NCBI RefSeq assembly: GCF_001400735.1
Contig: NZ_LJPW01000147.1
Coordinates: 45,795-109,794, forward strand
Reading direction: 5' to 3'
DNA: 64,000 nucleotides
Origin: Pseudomonas caricapapayae
Lineage (GTDB): Bacteria; Pseudomonadota; Gammaproteobacteria; Pseudomonadales; Pseudomonadaceae
In this document: in pieces, positions 1-8,542 of the stretch
Numbering within the stretch: the stretch's first letter is position 1
Layout of the letters: each line of letters opens with the position of its first letter
Program-made: the position numbers and the translations under genes
Notes under the pieces: model-generated
Databases searched by the model: none
Seen by the model: only the letters and a program-made list of their open reading frames with translations
Told to the model about the DNA's origin: nothing

Positions 1-1
1 C

Positions 2-2950
2 GTACGTGCGTGGCAGGCGTCCATCAGCACCGGCCTGCCGTTGATCATCGGCAGCGAAATGCACATCGAGAACGGGCCGAAAGCTGTGCTGCTGGTGGAA
101 AGCCAGACAGGCTATGAGGCGCTGTGCAAATTGATCACGGTGGCACGCCGCAGAGCCAGAAAAGGTGAATACCGGTTGTTGCGTGAAGATTTCGAGCCTT
201 CACCGGACGGTTTGCTGGCCATCTGGCTGCCGGACATCGAAGGCGACGCACAAGCCTGTCTGGCGCATGGACGCTGGTTGCGTGAGCGCTTTGCCGAGCG
301 CCTCTGGCTCGGCGTGGAATTACATCGCGGCGCAGATGACGAGCAGCGTCTGGCCGACTTGCTGGCGCTGGCGCAATCGTTGGGTGTCCCGGCAGTTGCC
401 AGCGGTGATGTACACATGCATGCGCGCGGTCGGCGTGCCCTGCAGGACACCATGACTGCTATTCGCCATCACACTACCGTGGCAGAGGCCGGGCACCTGT
501 TGTTTGCCAACGGCGAGCGCCATTTACGGGCACTGAATGCGCTTGCCGAGCATTACCCGGACTGGCTGCTGGCCGAATCGGTGCGTATTGCCCGGCGCTG
601 CACGTTCGATCTGGGCGATTTGAAATATGAATACCCGCACGAGCTGGTCCCCAAAGGCCAGACACCCACGTCGTGGCTGCGTGAATTGACCGAGCGCGGT
701 GCCCGCAAACGCTGGCCGAACGGGCTGACGCCAGCCACCCGTGCGCAGGTCGAGAAGGAACTGGCGCTGATCGCGGAAAAGAAGTTCGACAGCTACTTTC
801 TGACCGTGCATGACATCGTCGAGTTTGCCCGCAGCCAGCATATCCTTTGCCAGGGACGGGGCTCGGCGGCCAACTCGGCAGTGTGTTATGCGCTGGGGAT
901 CACCGAGCTGAACCCGGAACAGAGCAACCTGCTGTTCGAGCGCTTTATCTCCAGAGAGCGCAACGAGCCACCGGACATCGACGTGGATTTCGAGCACGAC
1001 CGCCGCGAAGAAGTCATTCAGTACGTGTTCAGACGTTATGGTCGGGGCAGGGCGGCGCTGACCGCAGTGGCCAGCACGTATCACGGCTCGGGCGCGGTGC
1101 GTGATGTGGCCAAGGTGCTGGGTTTGCCGCCTGACCAGATCAACGCCCTGGCAGATGCCTTCAGCCGCTGGAGCGATTCGCTGCCGTCGCCCGAACGCCT
1201 GCGCGAATACGGCTTCGATGCCGACATGCCAATCCTCAAGCGCGTACTGGCCCTGACCGGCGAGCTGATCGGTTTTCCCCGGCATTTGTCACAACATCCG
1301 GGCGGCTTCGTGATTTCCGAACACCCGCTGGACACGCTGGTGCCGGTCGAGAACGCTGCGATGGCCGACCGCACGATCATCCAGTGGGACAAGGACGACC
1401 TGGACCTGGTCGGTCTGTTGAAAGTCGACATCCTTGCACTGGGCATGCTCAGCGCCTTGCGCCGCACGTTTGATCTGGTGCATTTGCACCGTGGTAAACG
1501 ATGGACCCTGGCAAGTCTTCCGGGCGACGACCGGAAAACCTACGAAATGATCAGCCGCGCCGACACCATCGGCGTGTTCCAGATCGAGTCCCGCGCGCAG
1601 ATGGCCATGCTGCCACGCCTCAGACCGGAAAAATTCTACGATCTGGTCATCGAAGTCGCCATTGTCCGGCCGGGGCCGATTCAGGGCGACATGGTTCATC
1701 CATACCTGCGCCGGCGTAATGGCGAGGAAGCGATTACCTATCCGCCTAAACTAAAAAGCGTCTTTGAGCGCACCTTGGGCGTGCCGCTGTTTCAGGAACA
1801 GGTCATGGAAGTGGCGATCATCGCTGCCGGTTACACGCCGGGCGAGGCGGACGAATTGCGCCGCGCGATGGCCGCGTGGAAACGTCACGGCGGGCTGGAG
1901 CCGCATCGCGAACGGCTGCGCACAGGCATGCTGGAAAATGATTACGACGTGGATTTTGCCGACCGGATTTTCGAACAGATCAAGGGTTTTGGCAGTTACG
2001 GTTTCCCCGAGTCCCACGCCGCCAGTTTCGCCTTGCTGACCTACGCCAGTTGCTGGCTCAAATGCCATGAACCGGCAGCGTTCACCTGCGCGCTGATCAA
2101 CAGCTGGCCGATGGGGTTTTACAGCCCGGATCAATTGTTACAGGACGCACGTCGCCACCACATTGAAATCCGCCCGGTGGATGTGCGCTACAGCAACTGG
2201 GATTGTTCGCTGGAGCCGCTCGATCATCCCGACAGTACACTCAATCTGGCGATTCGCCTCGGGCTGCGCATGGTACGTGGCTTTCGCGAGGAGGATGCCC
2301 GACGCATTGAAACTGCGCGCTCGGAACGGTTGTTTACCGATGCCACAGACCTGACCTTGCGCGCCGATCTGGAGTCCCGTGCCGCTGAAGCGCTGGCCGA
2401 CTCCGGTGCCTTGCGCGGGCTGATCGGCCATCGGCACCGGGCGCGCTGGGAAGTGGCAGGCGTGGAAGCCCAGCGCCCGTTGTTCAATGACTTGCCCAGC
2501 GAAGACACACAGGTAACGCTGCCGCTGCCGACGGTGGCCGAAGACCTGATGGCCGACTACGCCACGCTGGGCACCACCCTCGGCCCGCACCCGTTGGCCT
2601 TGCTGCGTCGGCAATTGGCTGCCAGACGCTTTCGCAGCTCACAAGACTTGCTGAGCCTGGAAAACGACCGAACCCTCAGCGTGGCGGGGCTGGTTATTGG
2701 TCGTCAACGACCGGGAACAGCCAGTGGCGTGACCTTTGTGACCCTTGAAGACGAGTTCGGTATGGTCAATGTCGTGGTCTGGCGCGACTTGGCCGAACGT
2801 CAGCGCAAGGTATTGGTGGGCTCGCAACTGCTGCAGGTTTTCGGGCGACTGGAATCGAAAAGTGGTGTGCGCCACTTGATCGCCCAGCGCCTGTACGACC
2901 TCACGCCGTTGCTGACCGGGCTGGATGTGCGCAGTCGGGATTTTCAATAA
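2..2950 (+). CDS. dnaE2: Error-prone DNA polymerase DnaE2 (ImuC), 5' end outside window
   Basis: This is the alpha subunit of the C-family polymerase used in SOS-induced mutagenic translesion synthesis, normally with ImuA and ImuB. The frame is open from base 2 with no stop upstream, so the start lies before the window; about 982 codons are visible against roughly 1,020-1,040 usual for the family. The visible part runs from within the N-terminal PHP domain through the polymerase core, with the GRGSAANS motif and the PDIDVDF motif carrying catalytic aspartates, to a C-terminal OB-fold (VAGLVIGRQRPGTASGVTF). Shorter DnaE2 length, rather than about 1,160 residues for replicative DnaE, and the absence of replication neighbours favour DnaE2. 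An imuA-imuB pair would be expected just upstream, outside the window. Confidence 0.93.
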   Translation, partial: VRAWQASISTGLPLIIGSEMHIENGPKAVLLVESQTGYEALCKLITVARRRARKGEYRLLREDFEPSPDGLLAIWLPDIEGDAQACLAHGRWLRERFAERLWLGVELHRGADDEQRLADLLALAQSLGVPAVASGDVHMHARGRRALQDTMTAIRHHTTVAEAGHLLFANGERHLRALNALAEHYPDWLLAESVRIARRCTFDLGDLKYEYPHELVPKGQTPTSWLRELTERGARKRWPNGLTPATRAQVEKELALIAEKKFDSYFLTVHDIVEFARSQHILCQGRGSAANSAVCYALGITELNPEQSNLLFERFISRERNEPPDIDVDFEHDRREEVIQYVFRRYGRGRAALTAVASTYHGSGAVRDVAKVLGLPPDQINALADAFSRWSDSLPSPERLREYGFDADMPILKRVLALTGELIGFPRHLSQHPGGFVISEHPLDTLVPVENAAMADRTIIQWDKDDLDLVGLLKVDILALGMLSALRRTFDLVHLHRGKRWTLASLPGDDRKTYEMISRADTIGVFQIESRAQMAMLPRLRPEKFYDLVIEVAIVRPGPIQGDMVHPYLRRRNGEEAITYPPKLKSVFERTLGVPLFQEQVMEVAIIAAGYTPGEADELRRAMAAWKRHGGLEPHRERLRTGMLENDYDVDFADRIFEQIKGFGSYGFPESHAASFALLTYASCWLKCHEPAAFTCALINSWPMGFYSPDQLLQDARRHHIEIRPVDVRYSNWDCSLEPLDHPDSTLNLAIRLGLRMVRGFREEDARRIETARSERLFTDATDLTLRADLESRAAEALADSGALRGLIGHRHRARWEVAGVEAQRPLFNDLPSEDTQVTLPLPTVAEDLMADYATLGTTLGPHPLALLRRQLAARRFRSSQDLLSLENDRTLSVAGLVIGRQRPGTASGVTFVTLEDEFGMVNVVVWRDLAERQRKVLVGSQLLQVFGRLESKSGVRHLIAQRLYDLTPLLTGLDVRSRDFQ

Positions 2951-3005
2951 TCGGGCCTGCAATTTGCAGGATAAATCTGCACATCCTGCCAACGAGAAGC
3001 CCTGA

Positions 3006-3857
3006 ATGTACAAAGACTACCCAGCCGCCTACCAGGTCAGCAAAGGCGCAGCGCTGCAAGTGGACACGGCGTTTTACGAGCGCCTGCGTGCGAATGCGCA
3101 GCAGCGCACCCTCGTCGAGCAGTTCGAAGTACCCATTCGTACCGGACGGGCCTGGAAGGTCAAGGCCGGTCAGGTGTTTCGTGTCACCACACCGGTTGGC
3201 CCGCAGGTGGGCGATTTCAATGTCTGGAACGCCAACGACCCGCGAGAGCGCCTGTGGGCAGCGCGCACGCGCCAGCTACAGGGCGCGCATGTCAGCACTC
3301 ATGACCGGCTGTGGTCGAACCTGCCGTTTTTGCGGCCAATGGTAACCATTACCGACGACAGCCTGGCCAGCTACGGGATCGACGAGCATGGCGGCCGCCT
3401 TCATGATTTGCTTGGCACGCGTTGTGACCCCTACGTCAACAAGATGCTGACCGGCGAAGACTTTCATCATCACTGTCATTCAAACCTGACCCGTGCCGTG
3501 CTGCCGCACGGGCTGACCGAATTCGACGTGCATGACGTGCTGAACATCTTCCAGTGCACCGGCCTCAATCATGACGACATGTACTTCATGAAGGCCTGTC
3601 CGGCGCAAAAGGGCGATTATCTGGAGTTTTTCGCTGAAATCGACCTGCTGTGTGCGTTGTCGACCTGCCCGGGCGGCGATCTGTCACTGCCGATGTGGGG
3701 GCCTGACGCGCAGGACCCGTTAAGCGTCTGCCGTCCGCTGGGTGTCGAAATCTACGACCTCGACGCCGCGTTGCTGGAGGGTTGGCAGCCTCCTGAGCGG
3801 GCGGCCTACAACGGGCTGCATGGCTTGCAGATTGCCAAGGCTGACTGGGAAAAATAA
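3006..3857 (+). CDS. DUF1989 / urea carboxylase-associated family protein
   Basis: A soluble protein of 283 residues with the DUF1989 fold of urea-carboxylase/allophanate-associated proteins. Conserved-looking Cys and His positions include DFHHHCHSN (about 157-165), a Cys in QCTGLN, CPAQKGD and STCPGG, compatible with metal binding. The biochemical role of most members is unsettled; relatives often sit by urea amidolyase genes, but none is seen here. The start is the ATG at 3006 after a GAGAAG-like ribosome site. It follows dnaE2 by 55 bases and converges on the CorA-type gene with only 4 bases between the stops. Family assignment is fairly sure; function is not. Confidence 0.75.
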   Translation: MYKDYPAAYQVSKGAALQVDTAFYERLRANAQQRTLVEQFEVPIRTGRAWKVKAGQVFRVTTPVGPQVGDFNVWNANDPRERLWAARTRQLQGAHVSTHDRLWSNLPFLRPMVTITDDSLASYGIDEHGGRLHDLLGTRCDPYVNKMLTGEDFHHHCHSNLTRAVLPHGLTEFDVHDVLNIFQCTGLNHDDMYFMKACPAQKGDYLEFFAEIDLLCALSTCPGGDLSLPMWGPDAQDPLSVCRPLGVEIYDLDAALLEGWQPPERAAYNGLHGLQIAKADWEK

Positions 3858-3861
3858 CCGC

Positions 3862-4791
3862 TCAGGCCGCGCGAGCCATCCTGCGCAGCCCCCAGACCAT
3901 CACCGCCCCCAGCCCGAGCATGGCCAGAAGCAATGCCGGATAAGCCACCCACCAGTGGAGCGGGGCGGTCATCATGCTGAATTCGGACATGCCACCGATC
4001 CCGGCAATCAGGTTCAAGGGCAGAAACACCACATTGATCAGCGTCAGTTTGCGCAGCAGGGTGTTGGTGCTGTTGTTGACCAGATTGCCACGTGCATCCA
4101 TCAACCCGGCGAACACTGTGGAATAGATCTCGGCCTGTTTGTAACACTGGTCGTTCTCGATGATCATGTCATCGATCAACGCCAGGCAGGCAGTCGCGTA
4201 CTGCTTGCCCTGCGCATGATTGCGCAGGCGGGTCAGAACCGCACCATTGCTGTGGATCGCATTGATGTAATACACCAGGCTTTCGCTGAGGTTGAACATC
4301 TGCAGCAAATGACGGTTTTCCAGTGAGGAGTTGAATTTCTGCTGCAATTCCCGGGCGACCATCTTGATGACTTTCAAATGGCCCAGATAGTGATGAATGT
4401 TGTTGAACAACAGCTCCAGAAGGATATCCAGCGGCTGGTTCAAAGGACGGTGAGCCCCCAGCGCGCTCAAAGGTTGCTCGTCATCACAGATCAGGACCAA
4501 TTGGTCCCGACTGAGCAGCACACCAAAGGACGAAACGTCGAACGAGAAGCTGTTCTTGCCCGAGTAGTTTTCGGGGCGTTTCCAGATCAGAAACAAGGCA
4601 TCAGGGTGAAACTCGATGCGCGAAATTTCATCGGGATCCAGCGCCGATGCCACGGCGTGCTCATCAAGGTGAAAGCGCTCCATCAATAACCTGCGTTCAC
4701 CAGTGTCAGGCTTGCTGAACCAAAGCACCTGAGCCTTTTGCGGGTCACATGTCAGCAACCGGTTGCCATCGAGTGTCAGGCCCTGAATCAT
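3862..4791 (-). CDS. CorA-family (2-TM-GxN) inner-membrane transporter, variant GMS motif
   Basis: A 309-residue protein with a long soluble N-terminal alpha/beta and helical domain followed by two C-terminal membrane segments (TLINVVFLPLNLIAGIGG and WWVAYPALLLAMLGLGAVMVW), the layout of CorA/ZntB divalent-cation channels. The pore signature, usually GMN or GIN before the second helix, reads GMS here (GGMSEFSM). I set the start at the ATG at 4791, only 4 bases after the stop of the upstream RimK-like gene, so the two are probably co-transcribed; the frame opens further upstream but that part overlaps the ligase. The family is clear. The ion transported is unknown, and the altered motif means Mg2+ transport should not be assumed. 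Confidence 0.85.
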   Translation of the reverse strand: MIQGLTLDGNRLLTCDPQKAQVLWFSKPDTGERRLLMERFHLDEHAVASALDPDEISRIEFHPDALFLIWKRPENYSGKNSFSFDVSSFGVLLSRDQLVLICDDEQPLSALGAHRPLNQPLDILLELLFNNIHHYLGHLKVIKMVARELQQKFNSSLENRHLLQMFNLSESLVYYINAIHSNGAVLTRLRNHAQGKQYATACLALIDDMIIENDQCYKQAEIYSTVFAGLMDARGNLVNNSTNTLLRKLTLINVVFLPLNLIAGIGGMSEFSMMTAPLHWWVAYPALLLAMLGLGAVMVWGLRRMARAA

Positions 4792-4795
4792 CGTT

Positions 4796-6361
4796 TCACC
4801 ATTCTTTGCCGAGGCGTTTGAGCTCCAGACGGCGGACGAACTCTTCCAGCACCAGGCTGTACAGATCATCCTGCAGGTAAGCGTCTTCGATGCCGGCATC
4901 CAGGTTCGGATTGTCGTTGACCTCGATCACTACCACTTGATCGCCTGACTGTTTCAAGTCCACGCCATACAACCCGTCACCAATCAGGTTGGCAGTCTTG
5001 AGTGCCAGTTCGACTACGGCGCGTGGCGCTTCGTGCACCGCCAGCGTGCGGCATTCGCCAATCACCTCGGTGCCGATCGCCTTGTGGTTATAGATCTGCC
5101 AATGCCCCTTGGACATGAAGTACTGGCAGGCAAATATCGGTTTGCGATTGAGAATGCCGATGCGCCAGTCGTACTCGGTGTAGAAAAACTCCTGAGCCAG
5201 CAACAACACCGAGTGCTCGAACAGCTGGGTCGTTGCCGTGTGCATTTCCTCGGGTGTACTGACCTTGATCACACCTCTGGAAAAGCAGCCATCAGGGATC
5301 TTCAATACCAGCGGGAAGCCCAGACGTGTGGCCACGTGCTGCAGTTCTTCCGGGCGGTCCTTGTAGAGGATTTCCGTTCGCGGCATGCCCAGATCATGGC
5401 TTTTGAGCAGGTCGGTCAGGTACACCTTGTTGGTGCAGCGCAGGATCGAGGTGGAGTCATCCATGACCACCAGCCCCTCGCTTTCGGCCTTCTTGGCGAA
5501 GCGGTAGGTGTGGTTGTCAACGCTGGTGGTTTCGCGAATCAGCAGCGCGTCGTACTCGGCCAGCCGGGCGTAATCTTTCTTTTCGATCAGCTCGACATCG
5601 ATGCCCAGGCGCTGGCCGACACGGATGAAATTGGTTAGCGCCTCGGTGTTGGACGGTGGCAGCTGTTCCTGCGGGTCATGCAGGATAGCCAGGTCATAGC
5701 GGGCCATGCGTCGGGAACTGGGTTGGCGCCAGACGTTGCGGCTGAAGCCTTCCAGCGCCGTGGCGAACTCATCCTGCTGATCCTCGCGCAGGCGCGGCAG
5801 AGCACCGGCCTTGATACCCGCAATGTGCCAATTGTCGCGTTTGCGAAACTCCACCATCAGGATCGGGCAGGGGAAGACTTCAAACAATTGACGGGCGAGA
5901 TCCTTCAATGGCTCCAGTGTGGTCTGGCCGAAGTAAAGTGTCAGGGTAAACCCTTCGGTGTCGTCATAGGGATGATCCTCAAGTGCGGTCTCCAGCCACT
6001 TGTCCAGGTCATCGAGGGCCAGGCCGTAGAGTGACTTGCGGGTCAACTCGCTGATGGTCTTTACCGAAGGAATGACATTGTGCTGGCGCGCTTCGGCCAG
6101 CAGGGAACAGTAATAACCGTGGCCCAGGTATTTGTAGCTGCGGCACAGATTGATGACTTGCACACGCTTGCCTGCCTTGGTTTTCAGTGGCTTTTCCAGG
6201 TAATCCTGGGCGCTGATCAAGTCTTCGCTGGGGAAGTAAGATGCCCAGTCTTCAAGCCGTTCGACAATAATCACCCGTTGCCTCTGCGCTGCAAAAAGCG
6301 TTGTGGGGTCTGCACGTCTGGTTGTTGCTGAAAGCGCAAGTTGCGCAGATACTTCGTTCAT
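4796..6361 (-). CDS. RimK-like ATP-grasp ligase with N-terminal RLAN domain
   Basis: A 521-residue protein whose C-terminal half is an ATP-grasp domain related to RimK/glutathione synthetase (lysine in PLVLKIPDG, magnesium-binding acidic/Asn cluster in VIEVNDNPNL near the C terminus). The N-terminal half resembles the RimK-like ATP-grasp N-terminal (RLAN) domain. Such ligases form amide or peptide bonds by acyl-phosphate chemistry; the substrate here is unknown. The start is the ATG at 6361, which begins MNEVSAQ. It is divergent from the GNAT/C39-peptidase gene across about 115 bases, and this pairing is a recurrent one in proteobacteria. That suggests a peptide or amino-acid conjugate that is ligated, acetylated and trimmed. 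The downstream neighbour is the CorA-type gene, 4 bases away. Confidence 0.88.
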   Translation of the reverse strand: MNEVSAQLALSATTRRADPTTLFAAQRQRVIIVERLEDWASYFPSEDLISAQDYLEKPLKTKAGKRVQVINLCRSYKYLGHGYYCSLLAEARQHNVIPSVKTISELTRKSLYGLALDDLDKWLETALEDHPYDDTEGFTLTLYFGQTTLEPLKDLARQLFEVFPCPILMVEFRKRDNWHIAGIKAGALPRLREDQQDEFATALEGFSRNVWRQPSSRRMARYDLAILHDPQEQLPPSNTEALTNFIRVGQRLGIDVELIEKKDYARLAEYDALLIRETTSVDNHTYRFAKKAESEGLVVMDDSTSILRCTNKVYLTDLLKSHDLGMPRTEILYKDRPEELQHVATRLGFPLVLKIPDGCFSRGVIKVSTPEEMHTATTQLFEHSVLLLAQEFFYTEYDWRIGILNRKPIFACQYFMSKGHWQIYNHKAIGTEVIGECRTLAVHEAPRAVVELALKTANLIGDGLYGVDLKQSGDQVVVIEVNDNPNLDAGIEDAYLQDDLYSLVLEEFVRRLELKRLGKEW

Positions 6362-6475
6362 CTTCACCTGTGCCGCTGACCTGTGTAATCGATCCGATGG
6401 GAAACACGTCCTTTCTATTAAGCATGTGCTTTTTGAAATGTCCCGTTTCGTTACACAACTTTTACGGCGGTGCAG

Positions 6476-7636
6476 ATGGACTTTATATTTCGCGATGCAG
6501 TTGAAACCGATGTCGACGACTTGTTGCTTTTGGAGAACCAGTGCTTTGACGGCGACCGTCTGACCGCGCGCAGCTTTCACTGGATGATTCGCCGCGCCAA
6601 TGCCAGCCTGATCGTCGCCGAGCAGGCCGGAAAGCTCACCGGCTACGCGCTGGTGCTGTTTCATCGGGGCACCTCGCTGGGGCGTTTGTATTCGCTGGCG
6701 ATTGTCGATGCGGCGCGGGGCAAGGGGCTGGGCAAGGAGTTGTTGCAACGTGCCGAGCAGCAGGCCGTGGGCCGCGACTGCGCTTACCTGCGCCTTGAGG
6801 TGCGCCCTGATAACCACGCGGCTATCGGGCTGTACGAACGCAACGGTTACCGGCGCTTCGCTCAGGTCGACGACTATTACCAGGACCATGCCCCGGCGCT
6901 GCGTTACGAGAAGCGCATCGTCGAGCATGCTCGGCTGGATAGTCGTTCAGTGCCGTATTACCAGCAGACCCTGGAGTTCACTTGCGGTCCGGCCTGTCTG
7001 TTGATGGCGATGAAGGCTCTGCAACCTGTGCGTTTGATGGATCGCGCCGAAGAACTGCAGATCTGGCGCGAGGCGACCACGGTGTTCATGACCTCCGGCC
7101 ATGGCGGATGCAGCCCTCAGGGGTTGGCGCTGGCTGCGCGGCGCAGGGGCTTTACCGTGAAGCTGCTGGTGTCGATTGCGGGCCCGCTGTTTCTGGGCGG
7201 CGTGCGCAGTGACCAAAAGAAACAGGTAATCCGCCTGGTGCACGAGCAGTTCTGTCATGAACTGCAGACCTGCGGCGTACAAACGCTGCCCAACCGCTCA
7301 TTGAACCTGCCTCGCGTACTGGCAGAGGGTGGCAAGCCGCTGGTGCTGATCAGCAGCTATCGCCTGACACGCTCCAAGGCGCCGCACTGGGTGATGGTCA
7401 CCGACTGCGACAGTGATTTTGTCTACCTGCACGACCCTGATATCGATCACAGCCTGCATCGCCAGGCTATAGACTGTCAGCACATGCCCGTGAGCCATGC
7501 CGATTTCAACCGCATGAGTTGTTTCGGTGCCGACAAACTGCGCGCCGCAGTGATTGTGTTTGCCGCACCCGTGAATGATCATGCGTGCGCTTTACACGCG
7601 GCCTCAGCAGCTCAACCACAGGATTGCGTACATTGA
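6476..7636 (+). CDS. GNAT acetyltransferase fused to C39-like papain-fold peptidase
   Basis: A 386-residue two-domain protein. Residues about 1-145 are a GNAT N-acetyltransferase with the acetyl-CoA loop RGKGLGKEL and the typical AIGLYERNGY strand-helix. Residues about 155-370 are a C39-like cysteine peptidase with the nucleophile in TCGPAC (Cys170), a candidate His in APHWVMV and an Asp in LHDPD. A GTG two codons upstream (6470) is a possible alternative start; I prefer the ATG at 6476. It is divergent from the RimK-like ligase, so the two probably modify one peptide substrate. The stop overlaps the ATG of the polysaccharide deacetylase by one base (TGATG), indicating translational coupling. 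Confidence 0.87.
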   Translation: MDFIFRDAVETDVDDLLLLENQCFDGDRLTARSFHWMIRRANASLIVAEQAGKLTGYALVLFHRGTSLGRLYSLAIVDAARGKGLGKELLQRAEQQAVGRDCAYLRLEVRPDNHAAIGLYERNGYRRFAQVDDYYQDHAPALRYEKRIVEHARLDSRSVPYYQQTLEFTCGPACLLMAMKALQPVRLMDRAEELQIWREATTVFMTSGHGGCSPQGLALAARRRGFTVKLLVSIAGPLFLGGVRSDQKKQVIRLVHEQFCHELQTCGVQTLPNRSLNLPRVLAEGGKPLVLISSYRLTRSKAPHWVMVTDCDSDFVYLHDPDIDHSLHRQAIDCQHMPVSHADFNRMSCFGADKLRAAVIVFAAPVNDHACALHAASAAQPQDCVH

Positions 7637-8535
7637 TGAAGTCCGTTTTCAAGGTCTTTTTCGCACTGGCCATCGCCGCGAGCCTGTCGGCCTGCATAAG
7701 TGCTCCGGTTCCGCTGACGTCGAAGACCGCCGAGCAGTTGCGCCAGCGGCCTGCGGTGCGGTTCCTGCTGACCTTTGACGACGGCCCCAGTGCCTCGACG
7801 TTCTACAACCCGAGCATCACGGTGCTCGACAGCCTGGCCGACAACCCGTTGCAGCCGAACATCAAGGCCGTGTTCTTCGTGCAGACCGGCGCAACGGGCG
7901 CGGGCAACAGTGATCAAGGCAGAGCAATCATGCGTCGTCAGCATGAAGAAGGGCATCTGCTGGGCTTTCACACCGCTACGCCGCATCACACCAATCATCG
8001 GTCGTTGACGGATGAGGAACTGGAGCAGTCACTGACTCAAGGTTGCGCGATCATTACCGCGATCACCGGTGTGCCCACCAAGTTGTTGCGGCCGCCGTTC
8101 TGGAACTACGACAAACGCACCTTCAGCGCCTATCAGCGCCATGACCTGCATGTGTTGTTGACGGACCTGAGTGCCAATGACGGCAAGATCTGGGGCTATA
8201 ACTTCAGCCTGCGACGCCGTTCGAACATGGTCAGCCAGCTCTCGCAGGTGCGTGAGCGCATTGCTGCCGGGGAGTTGCCTGTTGTGGACGGTGTGATTCC
8301 GGTGGTGGTGACCTTCCACGATTTGAACCGCTACACCGCGCGGCATGCTCGGGAGTACCTGCAGATTCTGATCGACAGTGCCCGTCAGACTGGCGTTCGG
8401 CTTGCCGACCAGCCGTTCTACGACGACAGCGCGCAGTTACAGCGTGCCGCTCTGGCCCGCACGGTCAAAGAGGCGGGCCAGCCGGTCAGCCTGCCGGGTG
8501 TCTGGAGCTGGATCTGGGACCACAACGCCCATTGA
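7636..8535 (+). CDS. Lipoprotein polysaccharide deacetylase (CE4 fold)
   Basis: A 299-residue protein with a short hydrophobic signal ending in a lipobox (LSAC), so it is probably anchored as a lipoprotein. The CE4/NodB deacetylase motifs are present: LTFDDGPS (motif 1), GFHTATPHHTNH in the place of the metal-binding HxxxH, RPPFWNYD (motif 3) and VVVTFHDLN near the end. The likely reaction is hydrolytic N-deacetylation of a cell-wall or capsular sugar in the periplasm. I chose the ATG at 7636 because it gives a proper signal peptide and overlaps the stop of the previous gene. It converges with the amidohydrolase gene, 7 bases between stops. Confidence 0.85.
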   Translation: MKSVFKVFFALAIAASLSACISAPVPLTSKTAEQLRQRPAVRFLLTFDDGPSASTFYNPSITVLDSLADNPLQPNIKAVFFVQTGATGAGNSDQGRAIMRRQHEEGHLLGFHTATPHHTNHRSLTDEELEQSLTQGCAIITAITGVPTKLLRPPFWNYDKRTFSAYQRHDLHVLLTDLSANDGKIWGYNFSLRRRSNMVSQLSQVRERIAAGELPVVDGVIPVVVTFHDLNRYTARHAREYLQILIDSARQTGVRLADQPFYDDSAQLQRAALARTVKEAGQPVSLPGVWSWIWDHNAH

Positions 8536-8542
8536 CAACCGA

